Below, piece after piece: positions 25,401-36,768 of a stretch of DNA of 64,000 nucleotides. Source of the DNA: Chamaecyparis obtusa (lineage: Eukaryota > Streptophyta > Pinopsida > Cupressales > Cupressaceae); NCBI GenBank assembly GCA_027943335.1, contig BSBK01007742.1:558001-622000 (forward strand). The letters run 5' to 3'. Made by a program: the position numbers and the translations under genes. The stretch's first letter is position 1; each line of letters opens with the position of its first letter. Under the pieces are notes generated by a model. It saw nothing but the letters and a program-made list of their open reading frames with translations. It did not search any database and had not been told where the DNA came from.

Positions 25401-28400
25401 GATACTGGGTTATTCTGAGCAAGTTATTGATACCCGGAAGAAAATTACCATTAAAGCCTATGATGAGGTAGAGAGAAGTTCTAAAGGGTTGGCCATCCTT
25501 CCTATCAGGATTGGCCCTGTTGAAAAGGACATTTTGTTCCAAATTGTTGATACTGGTCCTCTAGCATATGATATCCTACTTGGTAGACCATGGATCCATG
25601 ACATGCAAGAAGTGTCATCCACCTACCACTAATGTGTTAAGTTTCCCTATAATGGATTAGAAGTCTGTATACTCAAGGATAGCACATTATTTGTAAATAC
25701 AATTTCAGCAGGGACTCATGTTTCTCTCAACAGGGAAGCAGAGGATTTTGATGCAACCCTAGCACAATGCAAGAATAAGTTTAAGTCCATAGACCTTAGT
25801 ATGGGGGGGTATCAAATTGACTCCTTTACAAAACTGCTAGTTTCACCTAGGTCTTATGGAAAACCTTCACAAGAGATGTGTCCTTCATCTTCAGCCATGA
25901 CTCTATTTGGAAAATTTGTAGAGTCCTTAGTACCCATCTAGGATGAAAAAGAAGAGGTGGCTATCAAGGATTAGATCTGTAGAGAAGACAAATACATGCA
26001 TAATGAGAATTTCTCTTCCTCTCCTAAGACATATGGAAGAGGATATATGCTTGTCAAAAGTATGGGCTATCCAGGTCCTGGTCCTCTTAGTCACAGATTA
26101 GATGCTAGAGCCGAACCACTCAATCATGCTCTTTTTGGACACAGGTCAAAAAAATGGTTGGCCTAGGTTTTGAAAGTCGTGACAAGAAAACTGCTCCTAT
26201 CCTTGCTGTGACACATAGTGATGATGAATCAAACTACATACCCAATTTGACAAATCAGTAGGACATGTGTGAAGATTGGGTCCCTGCCACTAATCTCCTT
26301 TGGGGAGATTTAGATATTCCAGTTGGCCGTCCAACAATTTCAGGCCTAGAACAAGAAGAATCCACTGTTGAAGATCATGTTGAAGATCCTATTTAGTACA
26401 TGAATGGCATTCAAGAAGGTGTTACCCTTGGTGACATTAGAGCTTCTACATCTAGACATCATAAATATGCTTGGTGTAAACATCCCAGCCGTGATTCAGA
26501 TATGGACTCACATCAGTATGAATGGGAATCTCTCTTTGATTCTTCTACAGTTGACATGAACATTGATGTTGTCCATACATATGGTTCCCAACCTAAGTAG
26601 CTAACAAGTCTAGTGTAGGATTAGTGGATTCAAATCTGCATGTCACTTTAGTGGATGACGCTTCACTTAGTAGGATAAATCTATTTTGGGTACCTTAGAG
26701 GGATACTTGATAGACCCTAACTCTGCGATCACCAGAGATGATACCATTCATATCCACAATATTGAACCCATCATTGACCTACCCCTTGCCAATCCTCACC
26801 TAATTGATTGGTCTCACCGCTATCAAGAGCATTAGCTTTTAACTTTCCAGAATGACTATGAGAGAGCATGTTACCTAAACACCCTTGAGCCCATAGTCTC
26901 TTCCACTAGTGAACCAACTACATGCATGACAAAACCAGATATCAAGTACCTTAGTCATAAAATGAAAAGAAAAGAAAAAAAAAAAAAGAGTTCTGATGGC
27001 GAAAACCACTATGTGGTGGTGTCAAAACCTAAAAAAGTAAAAATAAAGGATGTATCCAATGGTGAAAACCTCTCCGAGGCACCCAAGGATGAGGTACTTG
27101 ATAATCTCCCAAGTTACTTTCAAGATAGATCTTTAGTGCTTGTCGAGCCTACACAACCAGTTAATTTGGGTACACAAGAGACTCCACAAATAGTGCATTT
27201 GGCCCAATCTCTATCAACACAGGAAAAAGAAGCATATACTGAGTTCCTATAGAGAAAGAAGATTACTTTTTCTTGGACTTACTCAAACATGTTAGGGTTG
27301 GACACCAATCTCATTATGCATCACTTGTCCATAGCTCCAAGCATCAAACCAATAAAACATAAATTGAGGAAAATGCATCCTCACATAGCTCTTCTCATCA
27401 AAGTTTAACTAGAAAAACTCCTTAGTACAAGATTTATAAGAGCTATTGATTATGCCAAATGGATATCCAATATTGTACCAGTTTCAAAACATGACAAGTC
27501 TGTTCACATTTGCACAAATTTTAGAGATCTTAATAAAGCATGCCCAAAAGATGATTTTCCACTCCCAAACATAGACATGATAGTGGACATGACTGTGGGT
27601 TATGAGATCTATTCCTTGATGGATGGATTTTCTAGATATAATCAAATCAAAATAGCTCTTGAAGACCAGGAAAAGACTCCATTCACTTGCACATGGGGAA
27701 ATTATTGCTAGAATGTCATGCCATTTGGATTAAAAAATGTAGGAGCTACTTATCAAAGAGCTATGACAACTATCTTCCATGACATGATGCATACGAATAT
27801 GGAAGATTATGTGGATGACACCTTGGAAAAATCTAAAAAAAGGGATACACACTTAGATGATTTGGAAGTCATTCTAGATCACATGGAACAATTTCAATTA
27901 AGATTAAATCCAAAAAAGTGTGCATTTGGAGTCACCTCTGGAAAACTTCTAGGGTTTATCATTTCAGCCAAAGGAGTAGAGGTGGACCTAGAGAAAGTTC
28001 AAGAAATCTCGGATATGCCACCTCCCAAAAACATTAGCCAAATAAGGAGTCTTCAGGGATGTGTCCAATCTATATGGAGGTTCATTTCACAACTAGCCGA
28101 TAGAGCTCAACCCTTTAATAAAACTTTGCATAAGGGGGTTAAATGTGTCTGGAATGAAGATTGTGAGAAAAGCATGCACCAAATCAAGCAATACTTGGCT
28201 AATCCTCCAATCTTAATGCCTCTTATACTAGGAAAACCACTCATATTGTACGTTTCAGCAACAAAATCTTCTTTGGGGGCATTATTGGCTCAACTTGATG
28301 ATACTGGAAAAGAAAGAGCTATATACTACATCAGTCGTACTCTTGTGTCATATGAGGTCAATTACACTAGTATTGAAAAATATTTTCTTGCAATGGTGTT

Positions 28401-29035
28401 TGCTTCCCAAAAGTTGTGACATTACATGCTTGTGCATATGATACACTTCATTGCAAAGATTGATCCTCTCAAATATTTGCTTGGTAAGGCTTCTCTCACA
28501 GGTAGACTTGCTAAGTGGATGATGATCTTATCAGAATTTGACATAGAGTATGTTGAGCGTAAAGCTATAAAAGGACAAGCCATTGCAAATCAATTGGTTG
28601 ATTTCCTAATCCAAGACAACATGCCTATTCAAGTTGAATTTCTAGATGAGCACATAATGTACATGACTACAAGAATATGGAGGATGTTCTTTGATGGCTC
28701 TTTCATGCAAAATGGTTCAGGAGCAGGAGTGTTATTTTTTTCTCCTCATGGGTACATGATCCCTAAGTCCTACAAAATATTGTTCCCATGTACAAATAAC
28801 ATTGTTTAATATGAAGCCTTGACAAATGGACTAAAAATGGCAATAGAATGGAGAGACCCATAGTTGCATATCTATGGTTATTCACAATTAATAATCAATC
28901 AAGTTAATGAAGAATACCAAACAAAGAATGAAAAACTGGTACCCTATGTTAGGGATTTTTCTTGTAGGATCAAACTGACTTTGAATTTAGGCTTCTTGAG
29001 GCTAATTCAAACAAGAGAAAGACCTAATTACTGAG
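22475..29035 (+). pseudogene. Tat-type gag-pol with dual RNase H, integrase missing
   Basis: An ATG at 22475 is in frame with gag. The gag includes an acidic/coiled segment (NERLKRIEHENKAF), a Ser/Arg-rich linker (about 23210-23300) and a retrotransposon-gag core (MEWFTNITPPVKTFKELVHR). Protease LIDGGARLNICSLSLLKILG is at about 25351-25410. RT begins near 27250 (GYEIYSLMDGFSRYNQI) with an intact YVDD at 27808-27819; the first RNase H (about 28240-28620) includes ALLAQLDDTGKERAIYYISR. The second, archaeal-like RNase H starts near 28675 (MFFDGSFMQNGSGAG, FPCTNNIV, then YEAL after a stop). Frame changes occur near 24650 and twice between 25.7 and 26.9 kb, with many stops. Homology ends at about 28980-29035, so integrase is absent. 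Dead. Confidence 0.9.
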
Positions 29036-30289
29036 GATTGGATAAGATCCTCCTTCTTTTTTGAGCTCCACATACTCAGGCAGGTATTACCTTTTAATGA
29101 TAACTAATTACACAGTGTTTATATGAGTGGACACTGATCTTCTTTTAATTCTTCTTAGTGTATCAATCTATAGAATACTCTGCATATGACCATGATCAAT
29201 TTGATGCAGAGTTTAACTAGGAAAAACATGATTATAAATAAAGCACAGATCAGTGATTTAAGCATTCTCATCCTTCTTCCTTTTAAGGAGGGACAACCTA
29301 AATGATCCTCTCTTCAAGGAATCAGAAACTATGAGCTGTGTGTCTTTAGGGATAGTTCTATCTATTTTTTACAATAAACATAAAATGAAAAATGAGCTGG
29401 TAAATGGTGTGAAAGTTTCAATTTTTTCTCTAAAGATCTTATGAAAGATAAAACCATAAGAAACAAATACCAAACCAGTACCTTATTTGATGGGCAAAGA
29501 AATCTAAATGCAAATCAACCAGATAATTTTAAAAGAAATACAATAGTATGCCTTGCATACCAGCTACAAATCCAAATAGATTTCCTTACAAACTATTCTA
29601 TTAACCAAACACTTTTATCATCAACAATCCATACAAATATATCTACTCTTCAAGATGAACTATGAGAACTTTTAATTCTTTCCTTGAAAGAAACTCATAA
29701 ATCAATCAAGCAAGTTGCTTTACAACTGGTATATTTTAAATGCCTAACATGCAAAACATACAAGAGTACAATATAAAGGTAGACAGAAAACAATAGTATA
29801 TGGCAGAAGTTTTAGTGTATTTGTATTAAAACCAACTTGCCAATTACATTCACAATTCCATTACTCAGAAGACCAAACACAAAACTTGGAAGTCTGCTTC
29901 AAAGCAATTCTATTCAAATTTTCTATATCTTTCCGACAGACCTCAAAAAATGAGTCTTTTTCTCTATATATATCTCAACCACCTTGGAATTCCCTTATGA
30001 ATGGGAATGCAACAAGCTTCAGATGGTTGAAAAACCTAACCCTAAAAGAATAAGAGACAAAATTAAAAATAAAATACAACCAACCTTTAGGCAGTGGAAA
30101 GACAAAACTTCCTCAGACTATTGTACATCCTCGGCCGCTTGAAAACTGACACCTTCAACTGCAAGCATTTATGATAGCTCCTTGAGTTTTTATGAGATAT
30201 GGTGACCACCATTTTAGGCTAACCTACACCATTCTTAAATGATAGCTTATCATCCATGTATTCTAAGATCAAGTGTCAGGTGTGTCAGA
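29036..30289. other. Non-coding interval, possibly LTR of an unclassified minus element
   Basis: No gene. Its left edge (29046-29090: AGATCCTCC...ACTCAGGCAGGT) resembles 30830-30872 (AGATCCTCC...GCTCAGGCAGGT), and a CAACAAGCT...AACC segment near 30010-30045 loosely matches one near 31513-31550. The pair could be degenerate LTRs of a small minus-strand element enclosing the coding block at 30290-30820, but the similarity I can see is patchy. Confidence 0.35.
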
Positions 30290-30820
30290 TGTCCTTCTCA
30301 TTCTTCATCCAAAATGTCTAAGTCAACTGTGATAGATCTAACTTTTTTGGGCTTTGTCAGTACATCCCATGCAGTTACTTCTTCAGTTAATGGCCAATTA
30401 AAATCCTAGACAAGTTTTAATTGTTCTTTTTGTCTCTCCCACCTAGCATTCATAATTGCTTTGACATATGTTACAAATTTGGTGAGATCCGCCTCTGCCT
30501 TAATAGCTTCATCTAGGGTTTTGTTGAAGCTTTCTAAATCAACATTATTATCTTCACCTAAAAATGCCTCTTTCCTAGGAAACAAAAGATCAGCATCTGA
30601 TCTCCACTGATCAAGGCTCTTTATGACTCTATATGTACTCAAAATTGAGGGGATGAATTTGTTGGAACAGGAGATGAGCATTGCTATCTTAGCCTTTGTT
30701 GGGAGTTCCCTTTGATCTTCAACCTGTAGATTTATACTTTGATGGATAACTTTTAATATAACTTTGACTCTATCACCACTCCAAAGTCTACAAGGAAGAG
30801 GGCCAATTAACAAGGATCAA
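30290..30820 (-). pseudogene. Degenerate coding block of unknown identity
   Basis: An open segment (30406-30813) starts with VKVILKVIHQSINLQVEDQR. After one stop it continues in the same frame through a FNWPLTEEV segment to SITVDLDILDEE and a final stop near 30290. The composition is that of a soluble, acidic, partly helical protein. No domain is recognised. Upstream on its strand, CCCTCTTCCTTGTAG (about 30792-30806) looks like a 3' splice site or simply a pyrimidine run. It might be the C-terminal part of the larger unknown frame at 33.5-35.5 kb, or an ORF inside a small non-autonomous element. Confidence 0.4.
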
Positions 30821-30825
30821 CAATG

Positions 30826-33440
30826 AGATCCTCCTACACTTTGAGCCTAAATGCTCAGGCAGGTGTACCCTTGACTCACTTCTCCAAAGGAGTCTCAAAT
30901 CAATATACAACTATACCCCTTACTAATTGATTAAAGATTTTATCATTTATATGTGTGTGTGATTAATGATGATGAACTACATCCAAAGAAAAGATCAATG
31001 CCTTATCCCAGGGCAAAGAGTCACTTAATAACATATATCAGCCTAAAACCTTAACTCAAATACACATGAACTCAGAGTAAGTGATTTGCCTATTACTCCT
31101 CTCACTCCCAAATATAATCATCAAATTCCAATCTAACAATGAACTCACTGAAATCACCCTAAAGGCTTTAATCCTAACTTTTTTAGGAACTCCAAGATGA
31201 TCTCACAATACTCTTTGTTTACCATATGCTAATCCACTTTGTGACCTTAACATATATGAATCTACAATCAGAAAAAGAAGACAATCAGAGATCTGAGATA
31301 GGAATTCAAGTGTATTCTCATTAATTTTTAGAATCAATACATTACCAAGTTAAAAAAATGCAAAGAGAAACAGAACCCTGAATCCAAGCTCTCCTTGCTC
31401 AGTATAATACCAGCAACAACAACCAGGGACCAAAAAGAATGTTTTGGAACCCGCACAAATTAAAAAATCCTACAAAATATACCCCCAAGTCATCTTGGAA
31501 ACCCAAAACAGGTTGCAACAAGCTATGAATGATGAGGGTTAGGGTTTCAACCACCCAACCAACTAGGAACGGTCACAAATTTATTATAGGGGAAGAAACC
31601 CAGGCAACCAGGAGAAATAAAATCCTGAAGTGATCCTCAATCATGATAAATTCTCAGAGAAAGTACTAAGAACCACAAAACCACCCAAAATGTCAACTTG
31701 TTTGGCCACATGCAACACGCCTCGAGCACAAAAAAAATAGTATAGACCCCTGCAAATGATCATGGCACACCTTGGACCACACTGCAACAACAAACAAATC
31801 ATCTCTTACCAGCTCCAGTCACTTCTACATTGAATTTTAGTCCTGGTCGCAAGAGACCCTTTACAAATTTGAATTTGAAATCAAACAATCAAATCCATGG
31901 CACTTACAACATATCAGTGGTCAATATTTGAATTTAGGTCAACTTTATATCGTGACTGTTCAATCTCTCCCTTTTGCGTGTCCTTTTGTCTTAACTCTAT
32001 AGGAATTCTAGTTTACATTTAGCAACCACACGACAAAAGCTTTCTTATTCACAAAATAAAATCTTAACCCACCATCTAACTTAGTGACTTAGCAGTCAAA
32101 GGGAAACAATTAACCCCGATCCATCTGGAAAACTGGCGACTGAAGGTTTTCGCCAGTTCATGAAACACTTTATAATACTGCCAGAAAGTTTAGTGATTAC
32201 GCGAATGCCTGTTCGCTAAACCACTAAAACATTTAGAGTACCACCACCTTTCCATGCAAATAAGTGAAACCCTTGTAATATATTGGAACTACCAAATGCT
32301 TTATCAAGACCACCAAAAGACTCTTGATAACCCTGGGCTCGCCTGAACATCTGCCACATGTCACAACATCACTCGCTACAATCGCTCGGTCACCCCTAAC
32401 ATAGGACCCACTGACACGTCCAAGTAAGATGCGAGATCAATAGATGGTGCATGATCTCAAGGGGTAGGAATATTCCTTAAGATCATGCGCTGACTATTGA
32501 TTGAAAAACCTTCTCTACAGGCCCCACTGACAAGATCCTTCTCAGCAACACACTGACCAATGAGAGAATGCCAACTATGCCAACATGGTAGTGGACCCAC
32601 GTTACTTTATCACTTCTGAGGAAAGTAAGATCGATGGCTAGTGTAAGATCTCAAGCCTTTGACAAAACCCATGAGAACTTATGCCCATCGTTGATCTTCT
32701 ACAGATGTCAAGACCCTCTTACGCATCCAGAAACCAAGTCCCACTGACAACCTGACATTAGATCCCAAATTGATAGCTGTCGCATGATCACAAAGGGGAA
32801 GAATATTCCTTGCAATCATGTGATAACCACTAGATCATCAAGCGACTGACAACATGACCCCACCCTGCCGCATAGGCCATTTCAATGAATCATGAGCTAC
32901 CATGTTGTGAAAACCGGCAGTCGGACATGCAACTTTTCCTTTATTCTGACACAACCCTACCACTTTATTACTTCTTTTGGCCAATGAGGAACTGCCATTT
33001 GTGCATACATGTCAATGGACCCACCTATTTGAGAAGCTCTACCATAAAGGAGAATCAACGATCGTCGTAAGATCGCATAGCTCTGAAAAATCCCTTGCGC
33101 TTTAGTGACAACCATTGGATCAAGATGGTGTCAGAAGGTCAGGCACATGAAATATTAGGGGGCATGACTTAGGAAATATTAAAGCACCGCCAAGCTTGTA
33201 GACTTAGGAAAAATTAATCTAGGAAACTTAGGCAAATTGGTGAATACTAAAAGGGTCTCGAAAACATTAGTCGCAAGATTGTATAACAATAAAAAGATTC
33301 ACGTGATCACACAACAAGGGGGGGAACAATTAAGCACATGAAAATTAGGACCCTTAAGTGACCCAAAAGTTAACCTGAAATTAGAACAAGGCCAGGGTAA
33401 TACAAAGGGTTTTCAAACCAATGGTTAGTTTTTCAAAAAT
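30826..33440. other. Non-coding block with an array of imperfect palindromes
   Basis: No gene. 30826-31640 may be a degenerate LTR-like segment. From about 32137 to 33115 there is a cluster of hairpin-capable units. AACTGGCGA and its complement flank a short loop at about 32133-32161. TTTAGTG...CACTAAA enclosing GCGAA...TTCGC lies at about 32190-32229. Four longer units follow, near 32436-32501, 32627-32698, 32775-32825 and 33052-33122, separated by spacers containing CCACTGAC or GTGGACCCAC. The first is the clearest: ATCAATAG and GCATGATCT at 32436-32457 pair with AGATCATGC and CTATTGAT at 32480-32501. Confidence 0.6.
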
Positions 33441-33499
33441 TGAACTAAGGGTTTAAGGCAGAGACCTAAAAACAAACGCAAAGACTAGGAGAAAAGGGC

Positions 33500-35550
33500 C
33501 AAAGCCATGAGATTTTTTTTGAGTGATAACAACCTTAATCAAATTTTCCTTTCTCTTGAAAAGTGGTAATATGGCTTTAATTTTGTCAATCTCCTCACCA
33601 ACTCTTCCAACTGTCTCTGGTATGTCACTCCCCAAAGATTGAGCAAAAATCAATCTTTCAAAAAGTGGTGCTTTGACAGACCACACTGTATGAAATCCAC
33701 TCAAAATTTACACATAATTATTGACCTCCTTTTGTAATTCAGGCAATTTTCCATAAGCATTAAAGACTAGATCAAACTTTATCCTTAATTGTATTCATTT
33801 TGTGCTACAAAATACTCAATAGGGCCTGTAATATAGCCTCATCCTTTTCATCATTTATCTTCTTTAACTCTGCAGCCACCTCCTCCTCTATCATTCCTTG
33901 TGCCTCAATCAATGCAGGCTACTCAGAAGGTGCAGGAGCTATTACAGAAGTATTGATAATTTGTAATTGCAGCTCCTCTACATGCTTTTCTAATGCTGTT
34001 ACCTTTATAATCTGTAAATCCCTATCCTTTCCAAGGGCATTGTAATCACTTAAAAGAGCACCATACCTATCAGACAACTACTTTGTCTTATCTTCATCCA
34101 ATTTGGCAAATTGGATCAAAACCTGAGATATCTAAAGGTCCCCTATATTGTGGATAGACCACACAATCTTATCACCTTCCAATTGCTCTTTTACATTCAA
34201 AATTTGTGGCTTCTTGTCTTTAGGGTAAAGACTCCACATGGCTAATGCCTGAATCTTTGGGCTATACCCAAATCCCTTGATTATATCCCCTACTTGGGTC
34301 TCTGAAGACAGAGTGACATCCTTATGTCTCTTTATTTGATCTATTATAAAATTAGAATACAAACTCCATCCAGGCACAAGTAACATGTTGCTCTATCTAA
34401 CTAATTTATTGGCCTCATCAAGAGTAAAGCTTTCAGCCTCTGGGTCATATTCTTTTAATTGTTGTACTGCATCATCTAGCACTTGACCCTCTTCAGTTAT
34501 TTGCACATTAGATGCAACCTGTTGTTGCTTGTGCCAGATCAAAAAGCTTTTGAATTCATCTGAATTAACAAAATTGTCATCATTCAGGAATGCATCCTAC
34601 TCAATTATTCTTTCATCTTGGCCTAAAGCCAGAGGCAACTCTACATGTTTAGTCTCATACCTCTATTGTCTTTTGGCCTCTCTGACTGCCTTCCTTATTT
34701 CATGATGATGAAAGCTAGTTCCTATGTAGAGGGCACTTACTCTATCTTTCTTCTTCTTCTTTCATGGCTCTCCAGCTATTAACCTTATCTTCTTCTATAG
34801 GGGCTCAGTGGTGTCATTAGAGCTGAGTAACTTATTGAGGTCAATGGCCTCATTTCCCTCTTTAGTCCGAGAAACCATTGGTTGCTCCATAGGAGGTGGG
34901 CTATATATTGGCTAGCCACCATCACTATCTTATTCACATTCAAAATCAGAGTAGGCTTTTTTACCCTTATCAGTATCATCAATTTGATCCCTCATGGATT
35001 CTACTAATGTGTCAAATTGATCAATCATCTTCTCAAGTCTCTGGAGGTAAGGAAAAGTGGGAAAGAAACTCCCAAATACCAACCCTTTTCCTTTTAACTC
35101 CCTTTCAATTTTAAATAATCAATCCAATTGTTGTACTCTTTTCTCCACTTCATCATCTTCAATGATGTTTCTGATCACATCTTCCTCTAGATATTCCTCA
35201 TGTTGCTTATTAAAAGGAATGGTAGGCATGTAATATCTCCTAGCAAAAAATATAAAACCTACCATATCCACATATTTTTATGGTGCTACAAACATCCTGT
35301 ATTTCTCTAACCAATCATTTACCTTACTGAAAGCTCCCTTCCCAATTGTAAGCTAGTGCACTTTGAAGTGCCGAGGTGTGAAACTCCCTTTCTTGTGGGG
35401 AGCCAAATTTTCTTTATGTGTCAACATGAGTTTCCAAATAAACTCTAAAAATGCAATTCTTGGTGGGACAAAATATGGAAGCAAATGGGGAGGCTGAGGG
35501 CATCCATAAACCCTAATCATTGTATAACCCTTATCATAAAAAATGTCTCC
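33500..35550 (-). pseudogene. Long degenerate reading frame of unknown identity
   Basis: I do not recognise this protein. From 35550 down to about 33790 one minus-strand frame can be followed for roughly 585 codons, interrupted only by about a dozen stops, mostly TAG/TGA as expected from CAG/CGA. A single frame change near 33775 leads into KLPELQKEVNNYV and the open segment ending near 33500. Visible features: an N-terminal segment GCPQPPHLLPYFVPPRIAF and FEFIWKLMLTHK-like sequence; an acidic stretch (EEYLEEDVIRNIIEDDEVEK); a Pro-rich linker (YSPPPMEQP); a basic KKKKK patch; a compact domain MLLVPGWSLYSNFIIDQIKR (34330-34386); and a coiled coil (LEKHVEELQLQIINTS). The N-terminus is cut by the LTR beginning at 35557. 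The stop pattern says it was once translated; element or host origin is unresolved. Confidence 0.45.
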
Positions 35551-35556
35551 CCAATT

Positions 35557-36587
35557 GTCATTATGGAAAAATTATGGCAATTTGGCTGAGTTGATTACAT
35601 AGATGTTTTCATTATGGAAACATATGATCCACATGAAGATCACACAAGTCAGAGAGCAAGTATGACAGAGCGCATTGCAAATTTGTCTAAGTGTGAGACA
35701 ATGTTTTACCAGTGAACCTAGATACAGTTTTTGTTTGCAACATTGACTGGAGTAAGTTTAGTGCTTATGCACTTGAACATAGACTCTATGATGACTATTG
35801 ATCACCCATCTTAGAGTGCAAGTCAGTACGACATGTACGGAAGAAGTTATGATAGTTTTACCGAAGATAGTGTGAAGCTGATAGGACAGAATATGAAGAC
35901 AAAACTAGTAAAGAGTTAAGGGATTATTTTGTTTATCAAAATAATGACTTAACAAAATAAAGGGATGACATCCTAGATGTTAACTCTTGGATAAAGATAT
36001 TTGGTATAAATTTAAATTTAATTGCAATTGTAATTAGAAAGATGTAATTGAAACAAGTAGCAAGTAATTATAGTAGTATGATGCGAAGTATATGAAGCAT
36101 ATGTAATAGCGATAGTGAAAGAGCAGCGAAGTGATATTGATGCAAGTAGTATACGGTTATGTACCTTAACCTATTTTTTAATAAGTGTATATTGTACATT
36201 ACTTGTTTGGGCAGTGGGGTCATTTGGTAATCACATTTTGGACTACAACTCCTAACAGGGTTGAGGCTTCTAACAAGGCCTATAGTCCCTTAACCAAGAC
36301 TAATACACTATATGTTTGTAATAGACTCCTAATAGGGTCAACATCCTTAATAGGATACTCTTGATTAGTGTATCTTTGTGGGTACCATCCCCACTGGGAT
36401 TTTCCCTTGGCCAGGGTTTCCTCGAGAACAAATAATGTGTTATGAGTTCTTTATTGTTATGCATGTTGTTTAGCTTCTTGTGTTATGCATGTATAAAGGT
36501 AATCTGTTATATCCATAATTGGGCAAAAGATAAAGTTTGTATAATATTGATTCACCTCCCCCCTCTCAGTATTCCCTATTTCTAATA
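35557..36587 (+). repeat. Left family-C LTR, 5'-truncated
   Basis: Shared blocks with the right copy include GTCATTATGG, ACTTGAACATAGA, GACATGTACGGAA, GGGATTATTTTGTTTATCAAAA, CATCCTAGATGTTAA and the end CTATTTCTAA(T/C)A. It is clearly more diverged than the LTR pairs of the other elements. Confidence 0.75.
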
Positions 36588-36756
36588 GAGTATCCCTATA
36601 GTGAAATAAGTAAACATGCATGATCCACATACCTTTGCAAATCTTGTAATATCCATGTAACATGATGCTGTAGAATGTTACAATTTTTTTTAAAAAAATT
36701 TGTTGTACATATTTTTTGGAACTTAGCCAATTTTCCCATATGTTGTCACAGATGAT

Positions 36757-36768
36757 AAAGGGGGAGAT
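36757..36768 (+). other. Polypurine tract
   Basis: TAAAGGGGGAGA-type purine run immediately before the TGTTAG start of the right LTR; the usual plus-strand primer position. Confidence 0.7.

Larger units (their letters stand above)
19176..29035 (+). mobile_element. Tat-type Ty3/Gypsy retrotransposon, 3'-truncated
   Basis: A second Gypsy element begins 52 bp downstream of the end of the split Copia LTR, inside that Copia's leader (the homology to the Copia leader at 43076-43128 stops here). It has a 5' LTR, a GGCACCCACCGTGGGG-type primer site, a 2.4-kb leader, gag, protease, RT, a first RNase H and a second RNase H. No integrase and no 3' LTR are found before unrelated sequence begins near 29035. 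The second RNase H after RT/RNase H is the hallmark of the Tat/Ogre lineage. Confidence 0.88.
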
